64,000 nt of DNA from Streptomyces odontomachi. GTDB taxonomy: Bacteria; Actinomycetota; Actinomycetes; Streptomycetales; Streptomycetaceae. The stretch is from the NCBI RefSeq assembly GCF_024435355.1, contig NZ_JAMJWG010000026.1:62001-126000 (forward strand), in the 5' to 3' direction. Shown here in pieces: positions 31,713-41,701 of the stretch. The first letter of the stretch is position 1, and every line of letters begins with the position of its first letter. Below the pieces are notes generated by a model, which was not told where the DNA came from, searched no databases, and saw only the letters and a list, made by a program, of their open reading frames with translations. Position numbers and translations under genes: made by a program.

Positions 31713-34700
31713 TCAGGTGCCCCCGCTGCCGGCAGCCCGTGCCGCCCTTTCCAACGCGCTGGCGAGCAGGGCGAGATCCGTCGGCCCGTTGCCCAACTCC
31801 CGTACGCTGCGGCGGGCCGGCGGGTCGCCCATGCGGTCCCACTCCAGCGGCATCACCGTGGGCCGCAGGGTCCCGGTCCTGGGGATGCGCCCGGTCACCC
31901 GCCCCGCCTGGAAGGCGGTGGTCGTGCCGTCGGGGCGGCGTACCCGCCCGCGTCCCGGCGCCGGTTCCTCCGCACCGCCGCCCGACGGTGCCTCCAGCAC
32001 CACGCGCAAGGTGGCATGGCGCGCCAGCTCGGTGTCCTGCACCCGGCCGCCTGGCGTGCCGGCCGTCGCCACCAGGTGCACGCCCAACCGGGCGCCGTCC
32101 CGGGCCACCGCCTCCAGGGCCCGTACGACGGAGCCCGCCGCCGGCCGTCCGGGCGAGCCGAGCGGCGGCGCGAGCAGCGCGTCCACGTCGTCGACGAGCA
32201 CCACCAGGCGCGGCATCGGCGGGTCCTCCTGGGAGGCGGTGCCCGGCAGTCCCGCGTCCGGCGCGGCGGCGCGCGCCGGGACCGAGCCGGCCGGTGCCGA
32301 CCCCGCGCGGGACCCCGGTGCCGGTTCCGGTCGCTGCCGCACCACGGCCTCGGGCCGCAGCCGGAGCGTCACCCCGGTCTGGGCCTCCACGGCGGCGGTC
32401 TCGGCCGTCCGGCCGCCGCGGTGCCCGGGCGCGCCCCGCCCGGCACGCGCGGCGTGCCACGCGGCGAAGTCGAGGGCGCCCAGCACCTCCGCGCGCCGTT
32501 TCAGCTCGGCGGTCAGCGACTGTGCGAACTCCCGCATCCGCACCGGGTCCTGCACCGCGAGATGCGCGGTGGCATGCGGCAGATCCAGGCATATCCGCAA
32601 CCCGTCGCCGGTGCCGGACCGGCCGGCAGCACCGCCACCGCCGCCGCCCGCCCGCTCACCGCTGTGGGCGCCCGCGGCGCCGCCGCCGATGCCGCACGTG
32701 GTGTCCCGGCCGTCGATCAGGACCAGCCCCAGCCGCTCGGGCCGCTCCGCCGCGGCCAGCGATGCGGCGATCGCGCACAGCAACTCCGTACGCCCGCTGC
32801 CCGCCGGTCCCTCCACGAGCAGATGCGGTCCCTCCGCCACCAGGTCGGCACCGACCGGGCCACGGGTGCCTGCCCCGAACACGGCCGAGGCACGGCCGCC
32901 GGGGGCCATGGCGTACTTCCGGTGGCCCTGGGGCGACGGCTGCCCGTCGTCGGCGGCGGCGGCCCACCGGGCCAGCAGGGACGCCGGGGTGGCACGGGCC
33001 AGGCCCAGCTCGTCCAGCAGCCGGGCGGTCGCCGGCAGCGGCGCCGAACCGGGCGTCCGCTGCCCGCCCGTGGCGCCCTCCGGCCGCAGCGGGGCCAACG
33101 CCCGGGCGAACCGCTCGGCCCACGCCGCCGACACCGCGTCCACCGCGGCAGGGGGCACCTGCCCGGCGCCCGCGCCCCGGGCGGAGGCGGCCTGGCCGGT
33201 GATCCTGCCGTCGACGGTGCGCAGCAGCCGCAGCGCCGTCGCGACGTCACCGCTCAGCACCGCCACGGCCCGGCAGGAACGGAACACCGGTGACGCCCCG
33301 CAGGCCGCCTCGTACGTCGACTCCAGCGGCGCCGGCGGCGCCGGTGGCGTGGGCGCCGGGGTCTCGGCGAGACACAGCACGTGCATCCCCGCCGCCGCCC
33401 CCTGCACGGCCAGCCAGTCCACCGCGGCCCGCAGCTCGGCCGAGCCGGGGTCGCCGTCCACGACGACCACGGTGAACGTGTCGTCGGCGCACGGGTGGGG
33501 GCTCGCGCCGGGTGGCTCGTCCTTCGCACGGAACGGGGTGCTCCGGGCGTCGTCCGGGCGGTGTCGCGCGCCGTCGTGGTCGGTGCGGTCGTACGGGGTG
33601 CCCTGTGCCGGCCGGGCATCGGGGGTGCCGCCGGCGGCCGGCGCGCGGCCCTGGCCGGGGACGGCGATGCCGGGGGCGCCGGCTTCGCGGCCGTCGTCGG
33701 CGTCCCACAGGCGGTTCTCGTCCCGTAGGCGGCCCTCCAGCCGGCGGACCAGCTCGCTCGTGCGGGCGGCGGCCTGGTCGCGGTCGAAGGCGAGGAGCAG
33801 GCGGCAGTCCTGGCCGTGCGCGGGGCGCAGGTGGGGGAGCCAACCGAGCCAGGCCCACTCGGCGGTACGCACCTCGGTGGTACGGGAACGGTCCGTACTG
33901 ATCAGGACGATCTCCAGGATCTCCGGCGAGTGCAGCGCCGCAAGCTGCGCGACGACGGACCTGGCGAGCCCGGAGAGCCGCTCGCGCGGCCCGGCGAGGC
34001 CCAGCGCGCCCACGTCACGCAGCCGGACCGTGACCGGCAGCGCCGGCAGCCGGCCGGTACCGCCCTGCGCGGGTCGGTCGACGGTGCCGAGCCGGATCGT
34101 GAGCGCCTCCGGGTGACCGGTGCCGCGCTCCCAGAGCCGGGTGCCCGGACCGAGCGCGGTGAGCAGCAGCGACGCCGGGTCGGGCCAGACGGCGGCGGCC
34201 TCGGCGAGGGCCTCCTCGTCGCCCGGGTCCGCCGGGTACGGCACGCCGTCGCGTCCCATGGCCGCTCCGTGACCGCCGTACCAGCCGTACGCGTGCCGGA
34301 CGCTCGTCGCGTCCAGGTCGTGCCCGACCGGCCCTTCGCCGTACTCGCCCTGTGCGTCGTCGGGCCGGCCGCCCGTGATGCGCCGTGCCCACGCTGACAG
34401 GCCACTGCGCCGGCGCGCGCCGCGCGGCCCAGGCGCTCCGTGAAGGGGGTTGTCCTGGACATGCGTCCCGCCGTGGCCCTGATCGGTGTGCCCGTGACCC
34501 TGATCGGCGTAGGGCGTGTCGCCCCGATCGGCGTACGGAGCATCGGGCCGGGACGCGTGCCCCGAGCCGTCCCGATCAGCGGGCCAGGGGGTGTCCGCGG
34601 CACCGGGGCGCTGCGGGTACGTTCCCTCACGGGAGTCGGCGGTCCGCTCGTACACCTCCCGTGCCACCGACTCCGGAGCGGGACCTGCGCCCGGGCCGGG

Positions 34701-35585
34701 CCGCCGTCCGCCGGTCTCATGGCCACGCGCGGCCGTCGCCGCCGCCCCGCCCGGCTCAGCGGCGCCCCCCGCGGCGCCCCAGCCGGCCGAACCGTACCCA
34801 TGATGCGTACTGCCATCGGGCGCCGTGCGCGCCCCGGGCACCGGATGGCTCGCGCCCCGGACGGCCTCCGGACCGCCGGTGCCGCCCGCACGCCCCGCCC
34901 CGTCGTCGCCTCCGCTCCCGTCCCCCCGCACCCGTACCCGCACCTGCCCCTCGCCGTCGGGGACCGTCGGCAGGGTGCCGGTGGCCTCGGCGGTGGCCGG
35001 GGTGCTGGTGAGACGGAGGGTGGACTCGCCCAGGCGCAACGGAGCGCCGGGCGGGAGGCGGACCGGGTGGGTGGTGACGGGGATGCCGGCGATGGTGGTG
35101 CCGTTCGTCGAGCCGAGGTCGGTGACGGTGACCTCGCCACCGGGGGCGACCGTCACCGCGCAGTGCAGCCGGGAGACGTCGGGATCGTCGAGCGGGACGT
35201 CGGCGTGGGCGGAGCGGCCGACGCGGATCTGGCCGCCGTGCAGCAGGTGCACCCCGCCGGCGTCCGGGCCGGCGATCACGTGCAGCTGGGCGGCGGCACC
35301 GACGGCCGGGTCGGGGCCGGGGTCGGCGGGGGCGCCGACGCTGAGCATCGCCCCGTCGAGCAGCGGTGGCTCGCCGAGCGTGGCGCGCCGGGCGTCGAGC
35401 CGCTCGTGACCGGCGTACAGCACCACGGGGCCGTCGCTGCGGTCGACGCCGACCGCGGCGGCCAGATCGGCGGCGATCGCGGCGAGAGCGGTCCCGGTGG
35501 GCGAGGTGACCAGCACATCGCTCGCCGCCGGGCGGCCCGCTGAGGGCTCGCGGCGTGGCCCGAGGACGGTCAGCCGGATCTGCAT
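31713..35585 (-). CDS. FHA-domain FtsK/SpoIIIE-like ATPase with degenerate Walker A
   Basis: 1290 residues from the ATG at 35585. Order: N-terminal beta domain (1-90), FHA domain (about 115-190, with IRVGRSAHADVPLDD, VSRLHC and LGSTNGT), a long Pro/Gly/Asp-rich disordered stretch (230-470), then an FtsK/SpoIIIE-like region. The nucleotide site near 923 reads GPAGSGRTE, with Arg where Walker A has Lys; the Walker B strand RLVVLVDDVDALL lies near 1120. FHA domains bind phosphothreonine, and the gene is divergent from the PkaA kinase, so it may be read by that kinase (inference). It resembles EssC/EccC ATPases of type VII secretion in layout, but no WXG100 genes are nearby. Confidence 0.82.
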   Translation of the reverse strand: MQIRLTVLGPRREPSAGRPAASDVLVTSPTGTALAAIAADLAAAVGVDRSDGPVVLYAGHERLDARRATLGEPPLLDGAMLSVGAPADPGPDPAVGAAAQLHVIAGPDAGGVHLLHGGQIRVGRSAHADVPLDDPDVSRLHCAVTVAPGGEVTVTDLGSTNGTTIAGIPVTTHPVRLPPGAPLRLGESTLRLTSTPATAEATGTLPTVPDGEGQVRVRVRGDGSGGDDGAGRAGGTGGPEAVRGASHPVPGARTAPDGSTHHGYGSAGWGAAGGAAEPGGAAATAARGHETGGRRPGPGAGPAPESVAREVYERTADSREGTYPQRPGAADTPWPADRDGSGHASRPDAPYADRGDTPYADQGHGHTDQGHGGTHVQDNPLHGAPGPRGARRRSGLSAWARRITGGRPDDAQGEYGEGPVGHDLDATSVRHAYGWYGGHGAAMGRDGVPYPADPGDEEALAEAAAVWPDPASLLLTALGPGTRLWERGTGHPEALTIRLGTVDRPAQGGTGRLPALPVTVRLRDVGALGLAGPRERLSGLARSVVAQLAALHSPEILEIVLISTDRSRTTEVRTAEWAWLGWLPHLRPAHGQDCRLLLAFDRDQAAARTSELVRRLEGRLRDENRLWDADDGREAGAPGIAVPGQGRAPAAGGTPDARPAQGTPYDRTDHDGARHRPDDARSTPFRAKDEPPGASPHPCADDTFTVVVVDGDPGSAELRAAVDWLAVQGAAAGMHVLCLAETPAPTPPAPPAPLESTYEAACGASPVFRSCRAVAVLSGDVATALRLLRTVDGRITGQAASARGAGAGQVPPAAVDAVSAAWAERFARALAPLRPEGATGGQRTPGSAPLPATARLLDELGLARATPASLLARWAAAADDGQPSPQGHRKYAMAPGGRASAVFGAGTRGPVGADLVAEGPHLLVEGPAGSGRTELLCAIAASLAAAERPERLGLVLIDGRDTTCGIGGGAAGAHSGERAGGGGGGAAGRSGTGDGLRICLDLPHATAHLAVQDPVRMREFAQSLTAELKRRAEVLGALDFAAWHAARAGRGAPGHRGGRTAETAAVEAQTGVTLRLRPEAVVRQRPEPAPGSRAGSAPAGSVPARAAAPDAGLPGTASQEDPPMPRLVVLVDDVDALLAPPLGSPGRPAAGSVVRALEAVARDGARLGVHLVATAGTPGGRVQDTELARHATLRVVLEAPSGGGAEEPAPGRGRVRRPDGTTTAFQAGRVTGRIPRTGTLRPTVMPLEWDRMGDPPARRSVRELGNGPTDLALLASALERAARAAGSGGT

Positions 35586-36392
35586 CGCGTCGGCGGTCCC
35601 TTCTGCGCGGGCGCCCGGCGCGGGGACTGCACTTGTGAGATTCCCCCCACCGCACACGGGCTCGTGGCCAGTACTCAGGGGCATCCTCGCACCTGCCACC
35701 GACAACACGCCCGACGGTCCCCAAGGAATGATCTTGAATGTTCGGCTCTGCCCGCACAAGTGCGCGTTCGGCCCTCGCGCCCCGTGACGCCCCTAAAGCC
35801 CGCACGTCACACCCGACGGCAACCAACGGCACCGGGCTCGCGTCTTCCCGTCGAACGGGGCCGCGGGCCGGGCCGGGCGGCAGCACCTCGCCGCGCGGCG
35901 GTCCACGACGACCGTCCGCCACCTCGCCCACCTCGACGAAAACCGACTGGAAACCGACCCGAGAGCAACCGAAAACCGACCACGGACGGATGCCCTGGAT
36001 GCGGACCTGCACCGCCACGCCGCTGCCCCCACGTGTCCGGCCGGCCACCGCGAGGCCAGCCGGTGTCACAGCACGCGGCACTACAGTGGAGGATCGGACC
36101 CTCGCCGGGGCGGTTGCTCGGGTCCGGCCCGAACCCACCCGGGCCCTACGGCACCCCGACCACCCCGTCCACCCAGACCCTCCAGGGACCTCTCTGACCA
36201 GCCCAGACGATCTTCAGATCAGCCTCGGACAGCTCCGGACCCCCGGGATCTTCACCACCCGGGAGCTCCGGGGCCGGCATTACGGAGTCCGGGGCCGCGG
36301 CCACAAGGCAGGCCCCAGGGCTTCCGGATCACCGGAACGCCGGGCAAGGTCGGGTCGGACCATCCATCTCCGAGCAGCAGGGAGCGCATGAC
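35586..36392. other. Long divergent intergenic region upstream of pkaA
   Basis: About 800 bases between two divergent genes. Reading frames here lack ribosome sites and known features, so I treat it as non-coding. Around 35937-35985 the motif GAAAACCGAC occurs in three variant copies. Promoters for the FHA/FtsK gene and pkaA must lie here, but no consensus stands out. Confidence 0.45.
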
Positions 36393-38072
36393 GTGCGGCC
36401 GGTAGGCAGCAAGTACTTCCTGGAGGAGCCGCTCGGGCGCGGCGCCACAGGAACCGTCTGGCGGGGCCGCCAGCGGGAGACCGCGGGAGCCGAGGCGGCC
36501 GTGCAGGGCGCGCCGGGCGAGACCGTCGCGATCAAGGTCCTCAAGGAGGAGCTCGCCAACGACGCCGACGTCGTGACGCGCTTCCTGAGAGAGCGCTCCG
36601 TGCTGCTCAGGCTGACCCACCCGAACATCGTGCGGGTGCGCGACCTCGTCGTGGAAGGCGATCTCCTCGCCCTCGTGATGGATCTCGTCGACGGGCCCGA
36701 CCTGCATCGCTACCTGCGTGAGAACGGCCCGATGACGCCGGCGTCCGCGGCCCTGCTGACGGCCCAGATCGCCGACGCGCTGGCGGCCAGCCATGCCGAC
36801 GGCGTCGTGCACCGCGACCTGAAGCCGGCGAACGTCCTGCTCAAGCAGGACGGCACCGGCATGTACCCGCTGCTCACGGACTTCGGCATCGCCCGGCTGG
36901 CGGACTCGCCCGGTCTCACCCGCACCAGCGAGTTCGTCGGCACGCCCGCGTACGTGGCGCCCGAGTCAGCCGAGGGCCGCCCGCAGACCTCCGCGGTCGA
37001 CATCTACGGCGCCGGCATCCTGATGTACGAGGTGATCACCGGCCGTCCGCCGTTCGCCGGGGAGACCTCCCTCGAAGTGCTGCACCAGCACCTGAGCGCC
37101 GAGCCGCGCCGGCCCTCGACCGTGCCCGATCCGCTGTGGACGGTCATCGAGCGCTGCCTGAGCAAGAACCCGGACCGCCGCCCCAGCGCCGAGAACCTGG
37201 CCCGCGCCCTGCGCACCGTCGCCGAAGGCGTCGGCGTGCACGCCACGGCCGCCCAGATCGCCGCGGCCGAGGGCGTCGCGGCGCTGCTCGGCCCGGACCC
37301 GGACCCCGCGGCGGTGCCGGGCACCGGGACACCCGGCGCGTCCGACCCGACCGTCCCGAACGGCCTCGGCGGCTTCGACCCGAACGCCGCGACCAGCGTG
37401 CTGCCGCACACGGCCGGCGCGAACGGTCCCGGCGGCCAGGGTGGCGGGAGCGACGCCGAGCCCACCTCCGTACTGCCGAACACGGGGGCGCCCGACCCCA
37501 CCGCGGTACTGCCGCCGGTCCCGCAGGCACCGCCCGGTCCGGGCCCCGACGACCCGCACCCCTGGCAGAACCAGCTGCGGGCGGCCCGCGACCGCAACGA
37601 GCAGACCCAGATGCAGTACCTGGACCCCGGCGAGGACCCCCTGCGCCGCCGCCCCCAGCGGCAGGTCGCACGGCCCCCGCAGCAGCCGCGACAGCCGGCG
37701 CAGTACGCGCCCCCGCAGCAGCCACGGCAGCAGCGCTACGCCCCCGCGCCCCAGCCGCAACCCCAGCCCCAGCGTTACGCCCCGCCGCCCCAGCAGCCGG
37801 CTCCACCCCGGGAGTCGCGCCGGAGCAACCCGAACCGGATGAAGATCCCGGGCCTCGGATGCCTGAAGGGCTGCCTGTTCACGATCGTCATCCTGTTCGT
37901 GGCGGGCTGGCTGGTCTGGGAACTCAGCCCTCTCCAGGACTGGCTCCACACCACCAAGGGCTACTGGGACCAGCTCACCACCTGGTACCACGACATCACC
38001 CACTGGATGAGCAAACTGGGCGACACCGGAAACAACTGGATGCACAAACTGACCAACAAGCCCAACCCTTAG
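36393..38072 (+). CDS. pkaA: Membrane Ser/Thr protein kinase PkaA
   Basis: 559 residues from GTG 36393 with ribosome site AGGGAG. The kinase domain covers about 8-275: GRGATGTV at 15-22, Lys48 in VAIKVL, HRDLKPAN with Asp142, LTDFGIARLAD and TPAYVAPESAEG. A long Pro/Gln/Gly-rich linker (about 290-480, with QPQPQPQRYAPPPQQPA) leads to one membrane helix at about 493-512 (LFTIVILFVAGWLVW) and a short Trp/His-rich outer tail. It is bacterial Hanks-type, signalling from the membrane. The pairing with pkaB upstream of prfB matches the S. coelicolor order as I remember it. The divergent FHA protein is a plausible substrate or reader. Confidence 0.88.
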   Translation: MRPVGSKYFLEEPLGRGATGTVWRGRQRETAGAEAAVQGAPGETVAIKVLKEELANDADVVTRFLRERSVLLRLTHPNIVRVRDLVVEGDLLALVMDLVDGPDLHRYLRENGPMTPASAALLTAQIADALAASHADGVVHRDLKPANVLLKQDGTGMYPLLTDFGIARLADSPGLTRTSEFVGTPAYVAPESAEGRPQTSAVDIYGAGILMYEVITGRPPFAGETSLEVLHQHLSAEPRRPSTVPDPLWTVIERCLSKNPDRRPSAENLARALRTVAEGVGVHATAAQIAAAEGVAALLGPDPDPAAVPGTGTPGASDPTVPNGLGGFDPNAATSVLPHTAGANGPGGQGGGSDAEPTSVLPNTGAPDPTAVLPPVPQAPPGPGPDDPHPWQNQLRAARDRNEQTQMQYLDPGEDPLRRRPQRQVARPPQQPRQPAQYAPPQQPRQQRYAPAPQPQPQPQRYAPPPQQPAPPRESRRSNPNRMKIPGLGCLKGCLFTIVILFVAGWLVWELSPLQDWLHTTKGYWDQLTTWYHDITHWMSKLGDTGNNWMHKLTNKPNP

Positions 38073-38147
38073 CACCCCACCCGCCCCGCCCCGTCCCTCT
38101 CCCCACCACCCCCAGAAAGAGGGCCAAACTCCCCACCCCCGACGCCC

Positions 38148-38480
38148 GGACGATAGGGGCGCGGGGAACTGCGCACACAACCACGACGAACCGTCCAGTC
38201 CGCGACCGACCAAAGGGGGCACCCCGCCCCGCCGGTCCAGGCGCCCCCTCTGGGCACACGCCGCCGGACAATTGGGGCGCGGGGAACTGCGCACACAACC
38301 ACAACGAAACACGCAGTCCGCGACCGGCCCGAAGGGGCACCCAGCTCCGCCCCGCCGGTCCAGGCTCCCCCTGGGCGTACGTCGCCCGGACAACCAGGGG
38401 CGCGGGGAACTGCGCACCCCACCACGACGAAACACGCAGTCCGCCACCGCCCTCATGGGGCACCCCGCCCCGCCGACCAC
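38148..38480. repeat. Three tandem ~120-base GC hairpin repeats between pkaA and pkaB
   Basis: Copies begin at 38148, 38266 and 38388, spacing 118 and 122 bases. Each starts GGACRAT/AAC then GGGGCGCGGGGAACTGCGCA, continues with CACGCAGTCCGC(G)ACCG and a GGGGCACCC stretch, and ends with GCCGGTCCAGGC in the first two. The leading motif is the same as the stem of the repeats at 22866 and 57144. They may weaken read-through from pkaA into pkaB. Confidence 0.75.
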
Positions 38481-38768
38481 CCCCCTCGACAACCACCCGA
38501 CAGCACACCCCCCGAAAGGGGAAAGCCGAGGGCCGTCAGGCCCAGACCCCGCCCCCGCGAGGGGAAAGCGGGACCGGGCAGGCGAACGCCACCCCGTCCC
38601 GGGCAGACGAACGCCGCCCCCTCCCGACAACCGGGCCCCCGGGAGTGATCCCGGAGAACCCCACCGTGGGGATTTGTCGACACCCATGGGGTATTTTCCT
38701 CCGCGGACATGAACGTTGCCGCCCCAGCCGCGTAGCTTTGTCGCCAACACGCGTCCGTAGGAGCAGTC

Positions 38769-39995
38769 TTGGCACGGAAGATCGGCAGCCGGTACACCGC
38801 GAACCAGATCCTGGGGCGGGGCAGCGCCGGCACGGTGTGGCTCGGCGAGGGACCCGACGGCCCCGTCGCCGTGAAACTGCTGCGCGAGGACCTCGCATGC
38901 GACCAGGAACTGGTCAACCGCTTCGTCCAGGAACGCACCGCGCTACTCGGCCTCGACCACCGCAACGTCGTCGGCGTCCACGACCTCGTCGTCGACGGAA
39001 ACGACCTCGCCCTGGTCATGGACCTGGTCCGCGGCACCGACCTGCGCACCCGCCTGGACCGCGAGCGCCGCCTCGCCCCGGAGGCGGCCGTGGCGATCGC
39101 CGCAGACGTCGCCGACGGCCTCGCTGCCGCGCACGCCGCCGGCGTGGTGCACCGCGACGTCAAGCCCGAGAACGTGCTGCTCGACATGCAGGGCCCACTC
39201 GGCCCCGGCGGCGCCCACCCCGCCCTGCTCACCGACTTCGGCGTCGCCAAGCTGATCGACTCGCCGCGCCACACCCGCGCCACGAAGATCATCGGTACTC
39301 CGGACTACCTCGCCCCCGAGATCGTCGAAGGCCTGCCGCCGCGCGCCGCCGTCGACATCTACGCCCTGGCGACGGTGCTGTACGAGATGCTGGCCGGCTT
39401 CACGCCGTTCGGCGGCGGCCACCCGGGCGCCGTACTGCGCCGCCATGTGACCGAGACGGTCGTCCCGCTGCCCGGCATCACCGACGAGCTGTGGCAGCTG
39501 GTCGTCCAGTGCCTGGCCAAGGCGCCGGCCTCCCGCCTACGCGCCTCCGAGCTGGCCGAACGGCTGCGGGAGCAGCTGCCCCAGCTGGCCGGGATGCCGC
39601 CGCTGGACGTCGACGAGCCGGAAGAGGCCGATCCGGCCGAGGAGAGCGGCGAGCCGCCGGCCTCCGAGCCACGCCGACCGCTGGTGCGGCGCGGCGCCGT
39701 GTCCCTGGTGACGGGGGCGGCGCCGGACTCCAACCGCGACACCCACACCAGCATGCGGGTCCCCGAAGCGGACGAGCTCGCCGGCGGCGCCCGGGGCACG
39801 GCGCGTGCGCCGCGCGCGACCGGAAAACCGAGACCCGGCTCCGCGCGGAACCGCACCGCGGGCCGGCGCCGGGTGCTGCTGGGCGCCGGAGCCGTGGTCA
39901 TCCTCGCCGTGGCCGGCATCGGCACCTGGCTCGCCACCTCCGACGACTCCGACACGCCCCCGGACCGCTCGACCCACTCGTCCTCCACGCCGTGA
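38769..39995 (+). CDS. pkaB: Membrane Ser/Thr protein kinase PkaB
   Basis: 408 residues from a TTG at 38769 with ribosome site AGGAG; no ATG or GTG fits better and the product begins MARKIGSRYTANQILGRGSA as kinases do. Kinase domain about 9-270: GRGSAGTV, Lys36 in VAVKLL, HRDVKPEN with Asp130, LTDFGVAKLID and TPDYLAPEIVEG. A variable linker (275-365) is followed by one membrane helix at about 368-389 and a tail of some 15 Asp/Ser/Thr residues outside. No PASTA sensor domain is present. Companion of PkaA. Confidence 0.88.
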   Translation: MARKIGSRYTANQILGRGSAGTVWLGEGPDGPVAVKLLREDLACDQELVNRFVQERTALLGLDHRNVVGVHDLVVDGNDLALVMDLVRGTDLRTRLDRERRLAPEAAVAIAADVADGLAAAHAAGVVHRDVKPENVLLDMQGPLGPGGAHPALLTDFGVAKLIDSPRHTRATKIIGTPDYLAPEIVEGLPPRAAVDIYALATVLYEMLAGFTPFGGGHPGAVLRRHVTETVVPLPGITDELWQLVVQCLAKAPASRLRASELAERLREQLPQLAGMPPLDVDEPEEADPAEESGEPPASEPRRPLVRRGAVSLVTGAAPDSNRDTHTSMRVPEADELAGGARGTARAPRATGKPRPGSARNRTAGRRRVLLGAGAVVILAVAGIGTWLATSDDSDTPPDRSTHSSSTP

Positions 39996-40270
39996 GCCCC
40001 GTGAGCCCCGTGAGCGCCGCGAGCGCCGTCAAAACCCCGTAGCTCCGTAGCTCCGGGGTCACGCCCCGCCCGTCCAGACCGTGACCGCAGGTCGCCCGCC
40101 ACCGTGACATCCGCCACCCCCCGCCGCATCGCCACGGCGCCCCCCGCGCGACCGACGTGAACCCACGGTGGGCGCCCGAACACGACCGGGCACCGTCCGT
40201 CCCCCGCCGGCTCGCCCCGCACGCCCCGGCGGGCCCAAGCTCGCTTGCCCGAACCGTTAGGCTGGGGGAC

Positions 40271-41377
40271 GTGGCAGTTGTCGACGTATCCGAAGAGCTC
40301 AAGTCCCTCTCCTCCACCATGGAGTCGATCGAGGCCGTCCTGGACCTCGACAAGATGAGGGCCGATATCGCCATGCTCGAGGAGCAGGCAGCCGCGCCGT
40401 CCCTGTGGGACAACCCGGACGAGGCGCAGAAGATCACCAGCCGGCTCTCGCACCTCCAGGCCGAGGTCCGCAAGGCGGAGACGCTGCGCGGCCGGATCGA
40501 CGACCTGGCCGTGCTCTTCGAACTCGCCGAGTCCGAGGACGACCCGGACACCCGCGCCGAGGCCGAGGGCGAGCTGACCGCGGTCCGCAAGGCACTCGAC
40601 GAGATGGAGGTCCGCACCCTCCTCTCCGGCGAGTACGACGCGCGCGAGGCCGTGGTGAACATCCGCGCCGAGGCCGGCGGCGTCGACGCCGCGGACTTCG
40701 CCGAGCAGCTCCAGCGCATGTACCTGCGCTGGGCCGAGCGGCACGGCTACAAGACCGAGATCTACGACACGTCGTACGCGGAGGAGGCCGGCATCAAGTC
40801 GACCACCTTCACGGTCCAGGCTCCCTACGCCTACGGCACCCTCTCCGTCGAGCAGGGCACGCACCGCCTCGTGCGCATCTCCCCGTTCGACAACCAGGGC
40901 CGCCGCCAGACCTCCTTCGCCGGCGTCGAGGTCCTGCCGGTCGTCGAGCAGTCCGACCACGTCGACATCGACGAGACCGAGCTGCGCATCGACGTCTACC
41001 GCTCCTCGGGACCCGGCGGCCAGGGCGTGAACACCACCGACTCCGCGGTGCGCATCACCCACCTGCCCACCGGCATCGTCGTCTCCTGCCAGAACGAGCG
41101 CTCCCAGATCCAGAACAAGGCGACCGCCATGAACGTCCTCCAGGCGAAGCTGCTGGAGCGCCGCCGCCAGGAGGAGCAGGCCAAGATGGACGCCCTCAAG
41201 GGCGACGGTGGCAACTCCTGGGGCAACCAGATGCGTTCGTACGTCCTCCAGCCGTACCAGATGGTCAAGGACCTTCGCACGGACCACGAGGTCGGCAATC
41301 CGCAGGCCGTTCTGGACGGTGAGATCGACGGTTTCCTGGAAGCCGGAATCCGCTGGCGCAAGCAGCAGGACAGGTAA
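40271..41377 (+). CDS. prfB: Peptide chain release factor 2
   Basis: 368 residues from GTG 40271. SPF at 204-206 is the RF2 tripeptide that reads UGA and UAA, and GGQ at 249-251 in SGPGGQGVNTTDSAVRITHL triggers peptide release. Both are intact. The frame is continuous: there is no internal UGA frameshift site such as regulates E. coli prfB, as expected for actinobacteria. The N-terminal coiled region spans about 20-110. The gene follows pkaB after 275 bases in which GTGAGC(C/G)CC repeats occur (39992-40025). Confidence 0.97.
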   Translation: MAVVDVSEELKSLSSTMESIEAVLDLDKMRADIAMLEEQAAAPSLWDNPDEAQKITSRLSHLQAEVRKAETLRGRIDDLAVLFELAESEDDPDTRAEAEGELTAVRKALDEMEVRTLLSGEYDAREAVVNIRAEAGGVDAADFAEQLQRMYLRWAERHGYKTEIYDTSYAEEAGIKSTTFTVQAPYAYGTLSVEQGTHRLVRISPFDNQGRRQTSFAGVEVLPVVEQSDHVDIDETELRIDVYRSSGPGGQGVNTTDSAVRITHLPTGIVVSCQNERSQIQNKATAMNVLQAKLLERRRQEEQAKMDALKGDGGNSWGNQMRSYVLQPYQMVKDLRTDHEVGNPQAVLDGEIDGFLEAGIRWRKQQDR

Positions 41378-41701
41378 TCCGCCGGTCCGTCCCGACGCAA
41401 TGAGCGGGCGACGAGTGGCGATGGTTTTGTAGACAAGGTAACTCGCCACCATTTGCTATACGTTGGAATCTCCCGCTCCTGTTTACGTCACATTCACATA
41501 CCCTTGCGTAGGTCAACTCACTTCAATGCGGACATCGTTCGCCAAATGACCTTGACGTCGCCTTCAAAACTGGGAAGGCTGACCGCGGCATGCGTATCTC
41601 CGGGGCACGCGTGAGCGGGGGCCGCCCATCACAGCTACTCCCGACGACCCAGTCCCGGGCGCTGCACTACTGACACTGAAGCTACTGGGGGTAGCAGGCA
41701 G
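41378..41701. other. AT-richer leader region upstream of LAETG protein
   Basis: About 320 bases, with the first 170 notably poorer in GC than the surroundings (for example CACCATTTGCTATACGTTGG). It probably holds the promoter and a long untranslated leader for the surface protein. CTACTG occurs twice near the start codon (41669 and 41685). No gene is seen. Confidence 0.5.

Noticed and set aside
30889..34116. Rightward frame of 1075 codons
   Set aside because: Antisense to the FHA/FtsK gene and the amidase remnant. Composition is Ser/Ala/Arg-rich as expected of a mirror frame.
31713..35585. Type VII secretion locus
   Set aside because: The FHA/FtsK protein resembles EssC in layout, but no WXG100, EccD or mycosin-like genes are near.
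35738..36391. Rightward frame of 217 codons before pkaA
   Set aside because: Arg/Pro/Thr-rich, without a convincing start or domain. It overlaps the promoter region of pkaA.
38148..38480. Tandem repeats considered as a CRISPR array
   Set aside because: Units of about 120 bases with diverging interiors and no cas genes. They match the dispersed hairpin family.
40271..41377. Programmed frameshift in prfB
   Set aside because: The frame is continuous with no internal UGA near the start.
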